Positions 16,774 through 25,564 of a stretch of DNA of 64,000 nucleotides are shown here, piece by piece; position 1 is the stretch's first letter, and every line of letters begins with the position of its first letter. A model generated the notes under the pieces. The model made no database searches. It saw nothing but the letters and a program-made list of their open reading frames with translations, and had not been told where the DNA came from. Source of the DNA: Actinomycetes bacterium (GTDB lineage Bacteria; Actinomycetota; Acidimicrobiia; Acidimicrobiales; Ilumatobacteraceae); contig JANYCT010000040.1 in assembly GCA_025360105.1 (NCBI GenBank), forward strand, positions 62,001-126,000. Direction: 5' to 3'. The position numbers and the translations under genes are program-made.

Positions 16774-18201
16774 ATGTCCGATGTACGCGCCCTACCTCTT
16801 GCCGGTGAACGATTCAGCTCGACCAGTTCGTTCGAGGTGCGGTCCCCCTACGACGATGCACTGATCGGTCGCGTACCGGCGTGCATGCCTTCCGATGTGG
16901 ATCGCGCGGTTGCGATGGCCAAGGCGGCGTTGCACGCCGGGCCAATGCCGCTGTGGCAGCGTGCGCAGATCCTCGACACTGCGGCGGTTCGTTTGGCTGC
17001 CCGCCGCGACGAGTTCGCTGAAATCGTGTGCCGTGAGGCCGCGAAGCCGATCAAGACGGCACGTGTCGAGGCCGAACGGGCCGTAGGAACTTTCCAATTC
17101 GCGGCAGCGGAAGCCCGCAAGCTCAGCGGTGAGATGATCCCGCTCGATGCGATCCAGGCCGGCGAAGGCAAACTCGGCTTCACGCTCCGGGTGCCCATCG
17201 GCGTTGTGGGCGCCATCGCTCCGTTCAACTTCCCGCTCAATCTCGTGGTGCACAAGCTCGCGCCGGCCATCGCCGCGGGTTGCCCGGTCGTGCTCAAGCC
17301 CGCGTCACAGACGCCATTCAGTTCCATTGCCCTCGCGGAGATGCTCATCGACGAATGCGGGCTCCCGGCCGAGTACCTGCACGTCGTCACTGGCGGCGGA
17401 GGCACCGTTGGTAACGCCATCGTGGATCATCCCGACATTGCACTCATTACCTTCACGGGCTCTCCCGCTGTGGGTTGGGGCATCCGCAGTCGTGCGCCGC
17501 GCAAGCGGGTCGGATTGGAACTGGGCAACAACGCGCCGGTGATCATCGAGGCCGATGGCAACTGGCGCCTCGCCGCCGACAAGATCAAGGTGGCGGGCTT
17601 CAGCCATGCAGGCCAGAGCTGTATCAGCACGCAACGCATCTTTGTCCACTCATCGATCGCTGCCCACTTCACCTCAGCCTTGGCAGAGCGTGTCGCCACG
17701 CTGGTCGTGGGTGATCCGCTCGACGAGGCCACCGACGTGTCGGCGATCATCTCGCTCAGCGAGCGCGATCGCGTCAAGAGCTGGGTCGACGAAGCAATTG
17801 CCGGGGGAGCCGAGCTCGTCTGTGGCGGAGATATCGGCGCCGATGGCGTGCTCGCACCAACGGTGCTCGCGAATGTCTCGCACGACATGAAAGTCTGCGC
17901 TGGCGAGGTCTTCGGCCCCGTGGTCGGTATCGCTGCATACGACGATCTCGACGAAGCGTTGCGCCTGGCCAACGACTCTGCCTTTGGCCTGCAGGCCGCC
18001 ATCTTCACCAGCGACATCGGCAAGGGACTGAAGGCCATCCGCACCCTCGACTTCGGGGGCGTACTCGTAAACGAGGTGCCGACATGGCGTGCTGATCAGC
18101 AGCCGTATGGCGGTCTCCGCGACAGCGGCAACACCCGCGAGGGCCCGGCCTTCAGCGTGAAGGAAATGACCGAGATCCGTATGGTGGTCATCAGTAGCTG
18201 A
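16774..18201 (+). CDS. Aldehyde dehydrogenase family protein
   Basis: A 475-residue NAD(P)-dependent aldehyde dehydrogenase. It has GVVGAIAPFNFPLN near residue 145, the cofactor loop TFTGSPAVGWGI, the general-base Glu in GLELGNNAPVII and the nucleophile Cys in AGQSCIST. The usual ELGG(K) reads ELGN here, which occurs in GapN/lactaldehyde-type branches. The substrate is not predictable. The ATG at 16774 is preferred over the ATG at 16768 because it lies seven bases after TAACGT, giving a leaderless start. It is followed by a convergent acyl-CoA synthetase gene. Confidence 0.92.
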   Translation: MSDVRALPLAGERFSSTSSFEVRSPYDDALIGRVPACMPSDVDRAVAMAKAALHAGPMPLWQRAQILDTAAVRLAARRDEFAEIVCREAAKPIKTARVEAERAVGTFQFAAAEARKLSGEMIPLDAIQAGEGKLGFTLRVPIGVVGAIAPFNFPLNLVVHKLAPAIAAGCPVVLKPASQTPFSSIALAEMLIDECGLPAEYLHVVTGGGGTVGNAIVDHPDIALITFTGSPAVGWGIRSRAPRKRVGLELGNNAPVIIEADGNWRLAADKIKVAGFSHAGQSCISTQRIFVHSSIAAHFTSALAERVATLVVGDPLDEATDVSAIISLSERDRVKSWVDEAIAGGAELVCGGDIGADGVLAPTVLANVSHDMKVCAGEVFGPVVGIAAYDDLDEALRLANDSAFGLQAAIFTSDIGKGLKAIRTLDFGGVLVNEVPTWRADQQPYGGLRDSGNTREGPAFSVKEMTEIRMVVISS

Positions 18202-18216
18202 ACGGCCGTCAGCGGC

Positions 18217-19767
18217 TCAGATCAGTCGGCCCGCGTCTTTCCAGTACTCGTCCTTGAGCAACCGCTTGTAAAGCTTGCCGGTGGGATGGCGGGGGAGTTC
18301 GGGACGAAAGTCGATGGTGCGCGGACATTTCACATCGGCGAGTTGCGACTTGCAGAACTGAATCAACTCGGTGGCGAGTGCACGCGCCTCGTCGTCGTTG
18401 GCGGGCATCTGCGCCGGATGCACGACTGCTTTGACCTCCTCGCCGAAGTCGTCGTTCGGCACGCCGAACACGGCCACGTCGACGACTTTGGGATGAGTGA
18501 CCAACACGTTCTCGGCCTCCTGCGGATAGATGTTCACGCCTCCGGAGATGATCATGTACGCCTTGCGATCAGTGAGGTACAAGAAGTTGTCCTTGTCGAG
18601 ATACCCCACATCGCCGAGTGTGCTCCAGCCCAGGTGGTGCCGCGAACTCGCAGTCTTCTCCGCGTCGTTGTGGTACTCGAACGAGCCGCCGCCCTCGAAG
18701 AAGATGGTTCCGCTCTCGTAGTGAGCGAGTTCTTCGCCGTTGTCATCGCAGACGTGCACGATGCAATTGATGGGTGTGCCCACGGTGCCTTCGTGTGCGA
18801 GCCACATATCGCTGTTGCAGTAGACGAAACCATTGCCCTCGGTGCCCGCGTAGTACTCGTGCACGATGGGGCCGAACCACTCGATGATGCCACGCTTCAC
18901 CGGGATCGGACACGGCGCGGCGGCATGGATGAGACAACGCATGGAGCTGACGTCGGCCTGTGCGCGAACGGCGTCGGGCAGCTTCATCAGGCGCACGAAC
19001 ATCGTGGGGACCACCTGGCTCGCGGTAGCCCGGTACTTTTCGATCAGCGCAAGGTATTGCTCGGGATCGAAGTGCTCCATCACGATCACGGTTGCGCCAA
19101 GCGCCATCGCCGACATGCAAAAACGCAGCGGAGCGGCATGGTACAACGGCGCGGGCGACAGGTACGTGGACTCGTCGTTCACCCCGAACAGCATCGTGAG
19201 CAGTGGGGCGACCGAGCCGGGTGTGGACTCCAGTGGCGTCGGTTTGAACTCACGCATCACACCCTTCGGGCGACCGGTGGTGCCCGACGAATACAACATG
19301 TCGGTGCCGGCGATGCGCTGTTCGAGCGGAGTACTTGGTTGGATCGATGTGGTGTCCTCGTAGCTCTCGAAGCCATCGACGACGCCGTCGAGCATGAGGC
19401 GCAACTCGACACCGGGGGTATCGACGATGATCTCGAGCGCCTGATCGGCCTTGTACTTGCTGGTGATGAAGACGCGTGCGGTGCAATCGTTGAGGATGTA
19501 GGCCAGCTCGGCGCTGGTGAGGCGGCTGGAGCAGGCGGTGTACACCAAACCCGCGTAGTGGCAGCCCCACATGACCTCGAGATAGCGGGGGTGGTTCTCC
19601 ATACAGATCGCGACATGATCGCCGGCGCGCAGTCCTGCGCCGTAGAGCACGTGGCTGAGTCGATTGGCCGCTGCATCGAGTTCGGCGAACGTCTGCGTAA
19701 AGCCGGTTGAACCCATGATGAGGGCCGGCTTGTCAGGAGTAGTGGTCACGAACGCACCTGGGTACAT
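18217..19767 (-). CDS. AMP-dependent acyl-CoA synthetase/ligase (FadD-like)
   Basis: A 516-residue member of the ANL superfamily. The phosphate loop reads MLYSSGTTGRPKGVM near residue 165; the hinge region is DVGYLDKDNFLYLTDRKAYM, followed by GGVNIYP; and the C-terminal catalytic lysine is in PTGKLYKR. It adenylates a carboxylic acid and forms the CoA thioester. The group contains medium- and long-chain fatty acid and aromatic acid ligases, and no closer choice is possible. The ATG at 19767 follows TACCGT (complement of 19776-19781) by eight bases, giving a leaderless transcript head-to-head with the next gene. Confidence 0.92.
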   Translation of the reverse strand: MYPGAFVTTTPDKPALIMGSTGFTQTFAELDAAANRLSHVLYGAGLRAGDHVAICMENHPRYLEVMWGCHYAGLVYTACSSRLTSAELAYILNDCTARVFITSKYKADQALEIIVDTPGVELRLMLDGVVDGFESYEDTTSIQPSTPLEQRIAGTDMLYSSGTTGRPKGVMREFKPTPLESTPGSVAPLLTMLFGVNDESTYLSPAPLYHAAPLRFCMSAMALGATVIVMEHFDPEQYLALIEKYRATASQVVPTMFVRLMKLPDAVRAQADVSSMRCLIHAAAPCPIPVKRGIIEWFGPIVHEYYAGTEGNGFVYCNSDMWLAHEGTVGTPINCIVHVCDDNGEELAHYESGTIFFEGGGSFEYHNDAEKTASSRHHLGWSTLGDVGYLDKDNFLYLTDRKAYMIISGGVNIYPQEAENVLVTHPKVVDVAVFGVPNDDFGEEVKAVVHPAQMPANDDEARALATELIQFCKSQLADVKCPRTIDFRPELPRHPTGKLYKRLLKDEYWKDAGRLI

Positions 19768-19775
19768 GCTTGGCG

Positions 19776-19795
19776 ACGGTAGCCGACGCTACGTT
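19776..19795. promoter_or_regulatory. Divergent leaderless promoters, acyl-CoA synthetase / SirB1-like gene
   Basis: TACCGT on the minus strand (19776-19781) is eight bases from the ATG at 19767. TACGTT on the plus strand (19790-19795) is six bases from the GTG at 19802. The start codons are only 34 bases apart, so each promoter's upstream region lies inside the opposite gene. Confidence 0.58.
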
Positions 19796-19801
19796 CGGGA
19801 G

Positions 19802-20500
19802 GTGGATTCGAAGGATCGCTTTCAGTTGCTGCTGCGCCAACCCGATGCGCAGCTGCCACTCGACGTGCTGTGTTTGCTCATCTGTCAGCTCGCAGGCGAT
19901 GAGATCGTGGTCGAACACGAGCAGGAACAGATCGATGTGCTTGCGCTCGCAATTGCCTCGACATGCGCAGCGGCACCCACCTTCCACGACGTGGTTTCGT
20001 TTCTGTTCGGCGTCGACGGCCCGTTTCGCGGCAACGTGGACGACTACTACGCAATCGACAACTCGCTTCTCTCGCGAGTGCGCTCCAGCGGACGCGGCAT
20101 GCCGATCACCCTGTCGGTTCTCGCCATCGAGTGCGCTCGACGGCTCAATGTGGCGATGGTGGGTATCGGGCTGCCCGGTCACTTCATCGTGCGGAGCGCA
20201 GACGATGACGCTCTCTTTGCCGACCTCTTCAACGGTGGCACGCTGCTCGATCGTGACGGCGCGCGATCGCTCTTTCATCGCATGGCCGGGACCCATGCGC
20301 CCTGGCACGACACCTTCCTGCGCCCGGTGAGTAGCCGCGACATCGTGTTCCGGATACTGAACAATCTCAAGGTTGCGTGCACCCGAAGCGTCGTCGACCA
20401 TGCGAAGCTGCCGTGGGTGCTGGAGCTGCTGAGCTGGTTTCCCCAAGGCGAACCATTCAATTCGCAAGCCGTTTCCCGACTGATGTCGCCGTACAACTGA
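19802..20500 (+). CDS. SirB1/transglutaminase-like superfamily protein (Transglut_core2)
   Basis: A 232-residue protein with the SirB1-type transglutaminase-like core: a central DDYYAIDNSLLSRV, then RGMPITLSVLAIECARRLN and MVGIGLPGHFIVR. This family is widespread in bacteria and its biochemical role is unclear; many members lack the catalytic cysteine, and I see none at the expected position (the segment reads RGMPITLS). I prefer the GTG at 19802, six bases after TACGTT, over an ATG at 19766 that would overlap the opposite gene's start codon. A flavin reductase-like gene follows 15 bases later. Confidence 0.78.
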   Translation: MDSKDRFQLLLRQPDAQLPLDVLCLLICQLAGDEIVVEHEQEQIDVLALAIASTCAAAPTFHDVVSFLFGVDGPFRGNVDDYYAIDNSLLSRVRSSGRGMPITLSVLAIECARRLNVAMVGIGLPGHFIVRSADDDALFADLFNGGTLLDRDGARSLFHRMAGTHAPWHDTFLRPVSSRDIVFRILNNLKVACTRSVVDHAKLPWVLELLSWFPQGEPFNSQAVSRLMSPYN

Positions 20501-20515
20501 ACCGCGAGGGACCCC

Positions 20516-21097
20516 ATGATCGATCAGGCCATCAAGCGCAGCCTCGGGCAGATGATGAAGGGCGTGCAACTCGTCGGCTCGGCCCACGATGGTCTGGTCA
20601 GGGCGTATTGCAGCCACTGGGTCTGTCAAGTGAGCTTCGAAGAACCCATCGTGATGGCGAGCGTGTCGCCCAAGCACGACACGTATCCGCTGATGGTCGC
20701 TTCCGGACAGTTCACCGTGTCGATTCTGGCGGGCGACCAGGTCGACGTCGGCCAATACTTCTCATACCCGGGGCGGAAGTTTCACTACATCGCCGATGAG
20801 TATCTCGAGCTGCTGCCGGGTGGTCTGCCCGTCGCGAAGAACTGCATATCGTGGTTGCGGTGTGAGACCTTCGAGATCAAGACCATGGTCGATCACGAGT
20901 TGTTCTTCGCCCGCGTCGTCGAGGTCGGTGCGGGGAGATTGAAAGACCCACCGCTGCTGTACAGCAGTCGACTCGGCTGGCGAATCACCGGCGACAGAGC
21001 GCGAGAACCCGGCTACAGCGTGCGCGACAAGCTGCTCGATCGTTTGGCGGCGGCCGGCTTCGACACAAGCGGAGCCGAGGTCGATGACCAGGAGTGA
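20516..21097 (+). CDS. Flavin reductase-like domain protein
   Basis: A 193-residue FMN-binding split-barrel protein. It has the family pattern in which a Trp/Cys-containing strand (YCSHWVCQVSFEEP) is followed by MASVSPKHDTYPLM and FTVSILA. These proteins reduce flavin with NAD(P)H, often for a partner monooxygenase, or bind FMN without a known partner. GAGGG lies about eight bases before the ATG at 20516, so this start is a normal leadered one, and the gene is probably co-transcribed with the SirB1-like gene. The luciferase-like enzyme at 12466-13656 is the nearest monooxygenase, too far away for a firm link. Confidence 0.82.
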   Translation: MIDQAIKRSLGQMMKGVQLVGSAHDGLVRAYCSHWVCQVSFEEPIVMASVSPKHDTYPLMVASGQFTVSILAGDQVDVGQYFSYPGRKFHYIADEYLELLPGGLPVAKNCISWLRCETFEIKTMVDHELFFARVVEVGAGRLKDPPLLYSSRLGWRITGDRAREPGYSVRDKLLDRLAAAGFDTSGAEVDDQE

Positions 21098-21240
21098 GTC
21101 CTTGCCCCCAGGCCGTAACGATGACGAGCTGACCTGCGCGGCGAGATCGGCTCTCGGTTGGTCTCCGTTTCGATTCGGTCTGTAGTGTGTCAATCGTCGT
21201 TCGCAGAACGCATCAAACGAACCCCGGGGGTTGTGCCGCA

Positions 21241-22446
21241 ATGACCGTTATCGAATCCTCGCTCACGACGGAAGAGCAACAGGTCGACGATCTCGTGACC
21301 GAGCTCCTCGAGCAGTTCCCCCCGAGGGTCACCGATGCGGTTACGTTCCTTGGTGCGCAATTCGATGCAGGTCTGGCGTGGGTGCACTTTCCCGTTGGTC
21401 ATGGCGGCCTCGGCTTGAACCCGAAGGTGCAAAAGCTCGTGAACGAGCGCGTCTTCGCGGCCGGTGCCCCGCACCCTGTTGCGCGCAACCCGATCGGACA
21501 CGGGATGTGCGGCCCCACCGTTGCTGTATGGGGTAGCGAGGCCCAAAAGAAGCGGTATCTGCGCCCACTGTTCACGGGCGAGGAGATCTGGTGCCAGCTG
21601 TTCAGCGAGCCCGGTGCTGGCTCCGATTTCGCCGGGTTGTCGTCACGCGGTGTCAAAGACGGAGACGAGTGGATCTGCAACGGTCAGAAGGTGTGGACCA
21701 CGCTGGCGCACCTCTCGCGCTGGGGCCTGCTGGTCGTGCGCACCGACACCGAGGCCGTGAAGCACGCCGGCCTCACCGCATTCGTGGTCGATATGCATGC
21801 CCCCACCGTCGACGTTCGCCCGCTGCGCCAAATGACTGGCGAGGCCGAGTTCAACGAGGTCTATTTCACCGACACTCGTATTCCGAACAGTGAGATGCTC
21901 GGTGGCCCCGGCGATGGCTGGCGCGTTGCGCTCACCACCCTTATGAATGAGCGTGTCTCTATCGGTGGCGCGATTCCCACCAAGGGCTCGGGCACCATTC
22001 GCGATCTCGTCAAAACGTGGCAAGCGCTTCCGGAGGACCGTAAGGATCCCGCCTCACGCGACGACGTCATGAAGTTGTGGATCCGCGCCGAATTGCTGCG
22101 TCTCACCAACATTCGTGCCAACCAGATGCGCAAGATGGGCGATCCGGGTCCCGAGGGTTCCATCGGTAAATGTGCCTCGGCAGATCTCAACAAGGACATC
22201 TACGCCGAAGTCGTGAACCTGATGGGCGCCGAGGGCATGCTCTACGGCAGCTACGCAATGGTGCAGCCCGACCACGCGATGGGCTTCGACACCTTACAAA
22301 AGGCATTCCTGCGCACACGGGCGAACTCCATCGAGGGCGGCACCACCGAGGTCATGAAGAACATCCTCGGCGAGCGCGTGCTCGGCCTTCCCGGCGACGT
22401 TCGCGTCGACCGTGACCGTCCCTGGAGTGAAGTTCCGCGCAACTAA
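21241..22446 (+). CDS. Acyl-CoA dehydrogenase family protein
   Basis: A 401-residue flavoprotein with the acyl-CoA dehydrogenase signatures CQLFSEPGAGSDFAGL (FAD/substrate region) near residue 120 and IEGGTTEVMKNILGERVLGL at the C-terminus. It oxidises acyl-CoA at the alpha-beta position in fatty acid, amino acid or steroid side-chain catabolism. A possible -10 (TAGTGT, 21183-21188) would give a leader of roughly 45 bases. A GTG at 21187 is an in-frame alternative that would add 18 unlikely residues. Confidence 0.92.
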   Translation: MTVIESSLTTEEQQVDDLVTELLEQFPPRVTDAVTFLGAQFDAGLAWVHFPVGHGGLGLNPKVQKLVNERVFAAGAPHPVARNPIGHGMCGPTVAVWGSEAQKKRYLRPLFTGEEIWCQLFSEPGAGSDFAGLSSRGVKDGDEWICNGQKVWTTLAHLSRWGLLVVRTDTEAVKHAGLTAFVVDMHAPTVDVRPLRQMTGEAEFNEVYFTDTRIPNSEMLGGPGDGWRVALTTLMNERVSIGGAIPTKGSGTIRDLVKTWQALPEDRKDPASRDDVMKLWIRAELLRLTNIRANQMRKMGDPGPEGSIGKCASADLNKDIYAEVVNLMGAEGMLYGSYAMVQPDHAMGFDTLQKAFLRTRANSIEGGTTEVMKNILGERVLGLPGDVRVDRDRPWSEVPRN

Positions 22447-22471
22447 GCTGACAGGCCGGACTGCTTGATCA

Positions 22472-22494
22472 TCCGGTCTGGCTCATCGACCGGA
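22472..22494. terminator. Weak hairpin between convergent genes
   Basis: TCCGGTC (22472-22478) and GACCGGA (22488-22494) form a seven-base stem with a nine-base loop downstream of the acyl-CoA dehydrogenase and between convergent genes. There is no T run, so termination here is only possible. Confidence 0.35.
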
Positions 22495-22561
22495 CTGGCA
22501 GGAGATCCGTGCCCTGTCGAACTCACACGTACTGCCAGATCGGGTTGGTGGCTTGGGCGGG

Positions 22562-22969
22562 TCAGGCGCCAGTGTGCAGCAGGACGCCCAGAAACACAGC
22601 GGCGACCGACGACATCGCGCCGATTGCGCCGCCGAGGGCCAAGGCCAGCTTCGAGGTTGCGGAGATGTGGGCCGCGGTCGCGACGCCTGCCGTAATGGCG
22701 ACGGCGATCTTGATGAACACGGTGACCTGGTAACTGTTCGATTGCGCGGTCACGTCGATGGCCACCAGGTTCCACATGCCGGTCACGACCAAGATGCCGA
22801 ACGCGGGCCAGGCGATGCGGTTGAAGGCCCGGGCGGCGAGCTTGGCGGAACCTTCGAACTTGCGCAACACGGGTAGCAACCCGGCGAGTGTGAACTGGCC
22901 GCCCACCCAGATCGTTGCTGCCAGCACGTGCAGGGTGATGCGGATCGTTGCAGCGGTTGGAGTCATCAT
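22562..22969 (-). CDS. Small integral membrane protein, CopD-like
   Basis: A 135-residue protein with four predicted membrane helices. It starts IRITLHVLAATIWVGGQFTL, in which a histidine and an IWVGG turn resemble the CopD/copper resistance D and related haem/copper membrane families. A second helix reads FGILVVTGMWNLV. Function is not known; copper or redox membrane roles are possible. It may start at the second of two adjacent ATGs (22966). It converges on the acyl-CoA dehydrogenase and lies downstream of ispH on the same strand. Confidence 0.7.
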   Translation of the reverse strand: MMTPTAATIRITLHVLAATIWVGGQFTLAGLLPVLRKFEGSAKLAARAFNRIAWPAFGILVVTGMWNLVAIDVTAQSNSYQVTVFIKIAVAITAGVATAAHISATSKLALALGGAIGAMSSVAAVFLGVLLHTGA

Positions 22970-23011
22970 CGTCGTTAGCTTGGCACCTTGGGCCGGGCGG
23001 CGAGCAAACCG

Positions 23012-24043
23012 CTACGAGCAGAGTGCGGCGAGCACCTCGCTGGCCGGTACCGCACGATCGTCGATGGCGGCTGCGTCGGATGATGCGCCGAGCAGTACCG
23101 CTGCGGCACGGCTGATCGCGGCCTGAAGATCGCGGATGTTGCGCGGGGGAGGAAAGTACTCATCCTCCTCGGTGGCCTTGACCGTCTCGACGCCCTCGCG
23201 AGGTGCGAGGTGGGTAAGGACTGCCTGCACCAGATCCTCAGGAGCTGAAGCGCCCGCAGTGACGCCGACGATACCGGTGAGGTCGTTGGGCAGTTCGTCG
23301 ACGTGGTTGATACGAAACACGCGCGGACAGCCTGCCTCGATGGCCAGTTTTTCCAACGCCCGAGTGTTCGAGGAGTTCGCCGAGCCGATGACGATCAGCG
23401 CGTTCACCCTCGGGGCGATGCTCATCAGTGCCGACTGCCGGTTCGTCGTTGCGAAGCAGAGATCACTGCGGCCCGGCGACCACACATCGGGATAACGCTC
23501 TCGCACTGCGACGGCGACACCCTCCCAATCGCGATGCGACAATGTCGTCTGCGCAAGCAGGGCAACCGGCTCGTCGAACTGGGGGAGTGCGAGCACTTCG
23601 GTGACCGACTCGACGCGGCTGATCGCGTCAGGCGCTACCGCCATCGTGCCAACCGCTTCCTCGTGACCCTCGTGGCCGACGTACACGACGCGGTAACCCT
23701 TGCCGGCGCGAACCTTGACCTCGTGATGCACCTTGGTCACCAGGGGGCACACCGAATCGACCACGTAGCTGCTCCGATCGCGTGCAGCAGCCACGACCTC
23801 GGGGGCTGAGCCGTGAGCTGACAGCATGATCGGCCGACCGACCGGGACGTCGGCGATATCGTCGACGAACACCACGCCCTGCGCCTCGAACTTTTCGACG
23901 ATGAGCTTGTTGTGCACGATCTCGTGATAGCAGTACACCGGAGCGGGAAAGCTGCGCACCATGAAGGCAAGGGCCTTGATGGCCATCTCGACGCCAGCAC
24001 AAAAGCCACGCGGTTCGGCGAGCAGCACGCGATCGACATCCAC
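23012..24043 (-). CDS. ispH: 4-hydroxy-3-methylbut-2-enyl diphosphate reductase
   Basis: A 343-residue [4Fe-4S] reductase, the last step of the MEP isoprenoid pathway, making IPP and DMAPP. The three cluster cysteines are at residues 15 (PRGFCAGV), 99 (DSVCPLV) and 196 (SDLCFATTNRQ). The substrate-binding EIVHN, SAHG and TTNRQ motifs are all present. I chose the GTG at 24043 because it lies six bases after TAGCGT (complement of 24050-24055). A GTG at 24049 would touch that hexamer. Length is somewhat above the 310-330 typical of the family. Confidence 0.95.
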   Translation of the reverse strand: MDVDRVLLAEPRGFCAGVEMAIKALAFMVRSFPAPVYCYHEIVHNKLIVEKFEAQGVVFVDDIADVPVGRPIMLSAHGSAPEVVAAARDRSSYVVDSVCPLVTKVHHEVKVRAGKGYRVVYVGHEGHEEAVGTMAVAPDAISRVESVTEVLALPQFDEPVALLAQTTLSHRDWEGVAVAVRERYPDVWSPGRSDLCFATTNRQSALMSIAPRVNALIVIGSANSSNTRALEKLAIEAGCPRVFRINHVDELPNDLTGIVGVTAGASAPEDLVQAVLTHLAPREGVETVKATEEDEYFPPPRNIRDLQAAISRAAAVLLGASSDAAAIDDRAVPASEVLAALCS

Positions 24044-24049
24044 GGGCAC

Positions 24050-24145
24050 ACGCTACCGGTGTGGCCCGTCGGGACTTCGCGATGACGGTCTGCGCCGCCC
24101 GTCACGCCTGGTCCCGGACCACTCACCGATGGCACACGGTAGCCT
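24050..24145. promoter_or_regulatory. Divergent promoter region ispH / DUF512 gene
   Basis: A minus-strand -10 TAGCGT at 24050-24055 serves ispH (six bases to the GTG at 24043). A plus-strand -10 TAGCCT at 24140-24145 serves the DUF512 gene (nine bases to the ATG at 24155). The roughly 80 bases between them hold no other feature I can support. Confidence 0.55.
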
Positions 24146-24154
24146 TGGCGGGCT

Positions 24155-25564
24155 ATGTCCCTGCCCATTGTCACCCTCGTTGCGCCCGGCTCACCCGCCG
24201 AGCAGGCTGGTCTTGTGGCCGGCGACGAGGTACTACGCCTCAACGGACAGGTCCCTCGCGACATCATCGAATGGCGATTTCTGGTCGACGAGGCCGCGCT
24301 CGACATCGATCTGCGCCGCGGCAACGTGGAGTTGTCGATCGAGATTGCCAAACGCGAGGGCGAGCCACTCGGTGCCGAGGTGCAGAGCGCGTTGTTCGAT
24401 CGCGTTCGCACCTGCGACAACCACTGTGAGTTCTGCTTCATCTACCAATTGCCCAAGGGGCTGCGCAAGAGCCTGTACCTCAAAGACGACGATTATCGAC
24501 TCAGCTTTCTCTACGGCAATTTCACCACGCTCACCCGATTCACCGAGGCCGACCTCGAACGCGTGATCACCGAGCGGCTCTCGCCGCTTCACGTGAGCAT
24601 TCATGCCACCGATCCCGACATCCGTAGTCGAATGCTCCGCAATCCTCGCGGCGGGATGAGTCTGCGCTGGCTGCGAGCCCTGCTCGACAACGGCATCACG
24701 GTGCACGGCCAGATCGTGGTGTGCCCCGGCGTGAACGACGGTGCGGTGCTCGACGACACGCTCGCCGGTGTGCTCGATCAGTATCCAGAACTGGCGTCGA
24801 TTGCCTGTGTCCCGTTGGGTCTCAGCCGCTTCAACGCCGAATCTGCGATGCGGATGCACACCATCGACGAGGCCAATGCTGTCGTCGACACCGTGCACGA
24901 CTGGCAACAGATCTTCCAGACCGTGCTCGGCACCCGCATGGTCTTCGCCGCCGACGAGTACTACCTGATGACCGGCCGCCCGTTCCCCGAGGCCGAAACA
25001 TACGCGGGCTTCGACATGCACGAGGACGGCATCGGAATGGCGCGTACGTTCGCGATGGAGTTCACCGGACTGGTCGATGCGCCGGTCGGCCCGCAAAGTG
25101 GCTTCTTCGCATCGGTCGACGGCGCGCCCGGGGCGGGCTATCGTGCGCCACGCAACCCGGCCGGCGACACCGGTCTGCGCGGTTGCGCGACCGTCGGCGG
25201 CGATGTTGGTTCGGTGATGCTGCGGCCACGAGCAGCGGCTCCTATCGGCATTCTCACCGGTGAGTTCGGAGCGCAGGTGCTGCAGCCGCTCGTTGCCGGT
25301 TTGCACCGCGACGACGTGCGCGTCATCCCGGTACCGAACGAGTTCTTCGGCGGCAATACCGCTGTCACCGGCCTGATGGTGGGTGCCGACATCGCCCGCG
25401 TGCTCGCCCGCGAGCCGCTGACGCATCGGTACCTGCTGCCCGACGTGTGCCTCAGCGAGGGACGTTTCCTCGACGGCACCACGGTTGATTCTCTGCCCCG
25501 CTCCGTTGAAGTGGTTCCCACCAACGGCATTGCGTTGCGGCAAGCCTTGGAGGTGGGGCGATGA
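24155..25564 (+). CDS. PDZ-like / radical-SAM-like DUF512 family protein
   Basis: A 469-residue protein in three parts. A PDZ-like N-terminus has VAPGSPAEQAGLVAGDEV at residues about 9-26. A central domain holds the three-cysteine motif CDNHCEFCFIYQ (CX3CX2C) near residue 88, expected to bind a [4Fe-4S] cluster with S-adenosylmethionine. A C-terminal DUF512 domain carries a glycine-rich GLRGCATVGGDVGS segment and EFFGGNTAVTGLMVG. The reaction is unknown. The family often lies beside der, as here, where the stop overlaps the der start (ATGA), which hints at a ribosome-linked role. The start follows TAGCCT by nine bases. Confidence 0.85.
   Translation: MSLPIVTLVAPGSPAEQAGLVAGDEVLRLNGQVPRDIIEWRFLVDEAALDIDLRRGNVELSIEIAKREGEPLGAEVQSALFDRVRTCDNHCEFCFIYQLPKGLRKSLYLKDDDYRLSFLYGNFTTLTRFTEADLERVITERLSPLHVSIHATDPDIRSRMLRNPRGGMSLRWLRALLDNGITVHGQIVVCPGVNDGAVLDDTLAGVLDQYPELASIACVPLGLSRFNAESAMRMHTIDEANAVVDTVHDWQQIFQTVLGTRMVFAADEYYLMTGRPFPEAETYAGFDMHEDGIGMARTFAMEFTGLVDAPVGPQSGFFASVDGAPGAGYRAPRNPAGDTGLRGCATVGGDVGSVMLRPRAAAPIGILTGEFGAQVLQPLVAGLHRDDVRVIPVPNEFFGGNTAVTGLMVGADIARVLAREPLTHRYLLPDVCLSEGRFLDGTTVDSLPRSVEVVPTNGIALRQALEVGR

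Noticed and set aside
19664-19801. Longer N-terminus of the SirB1-like gene starting at or before 19766
   Set aside because: It would overlap the start of the opposite acyl-CoA synthetase gene and lacks a promoter at the right distance; the GTG at 19802 has one.
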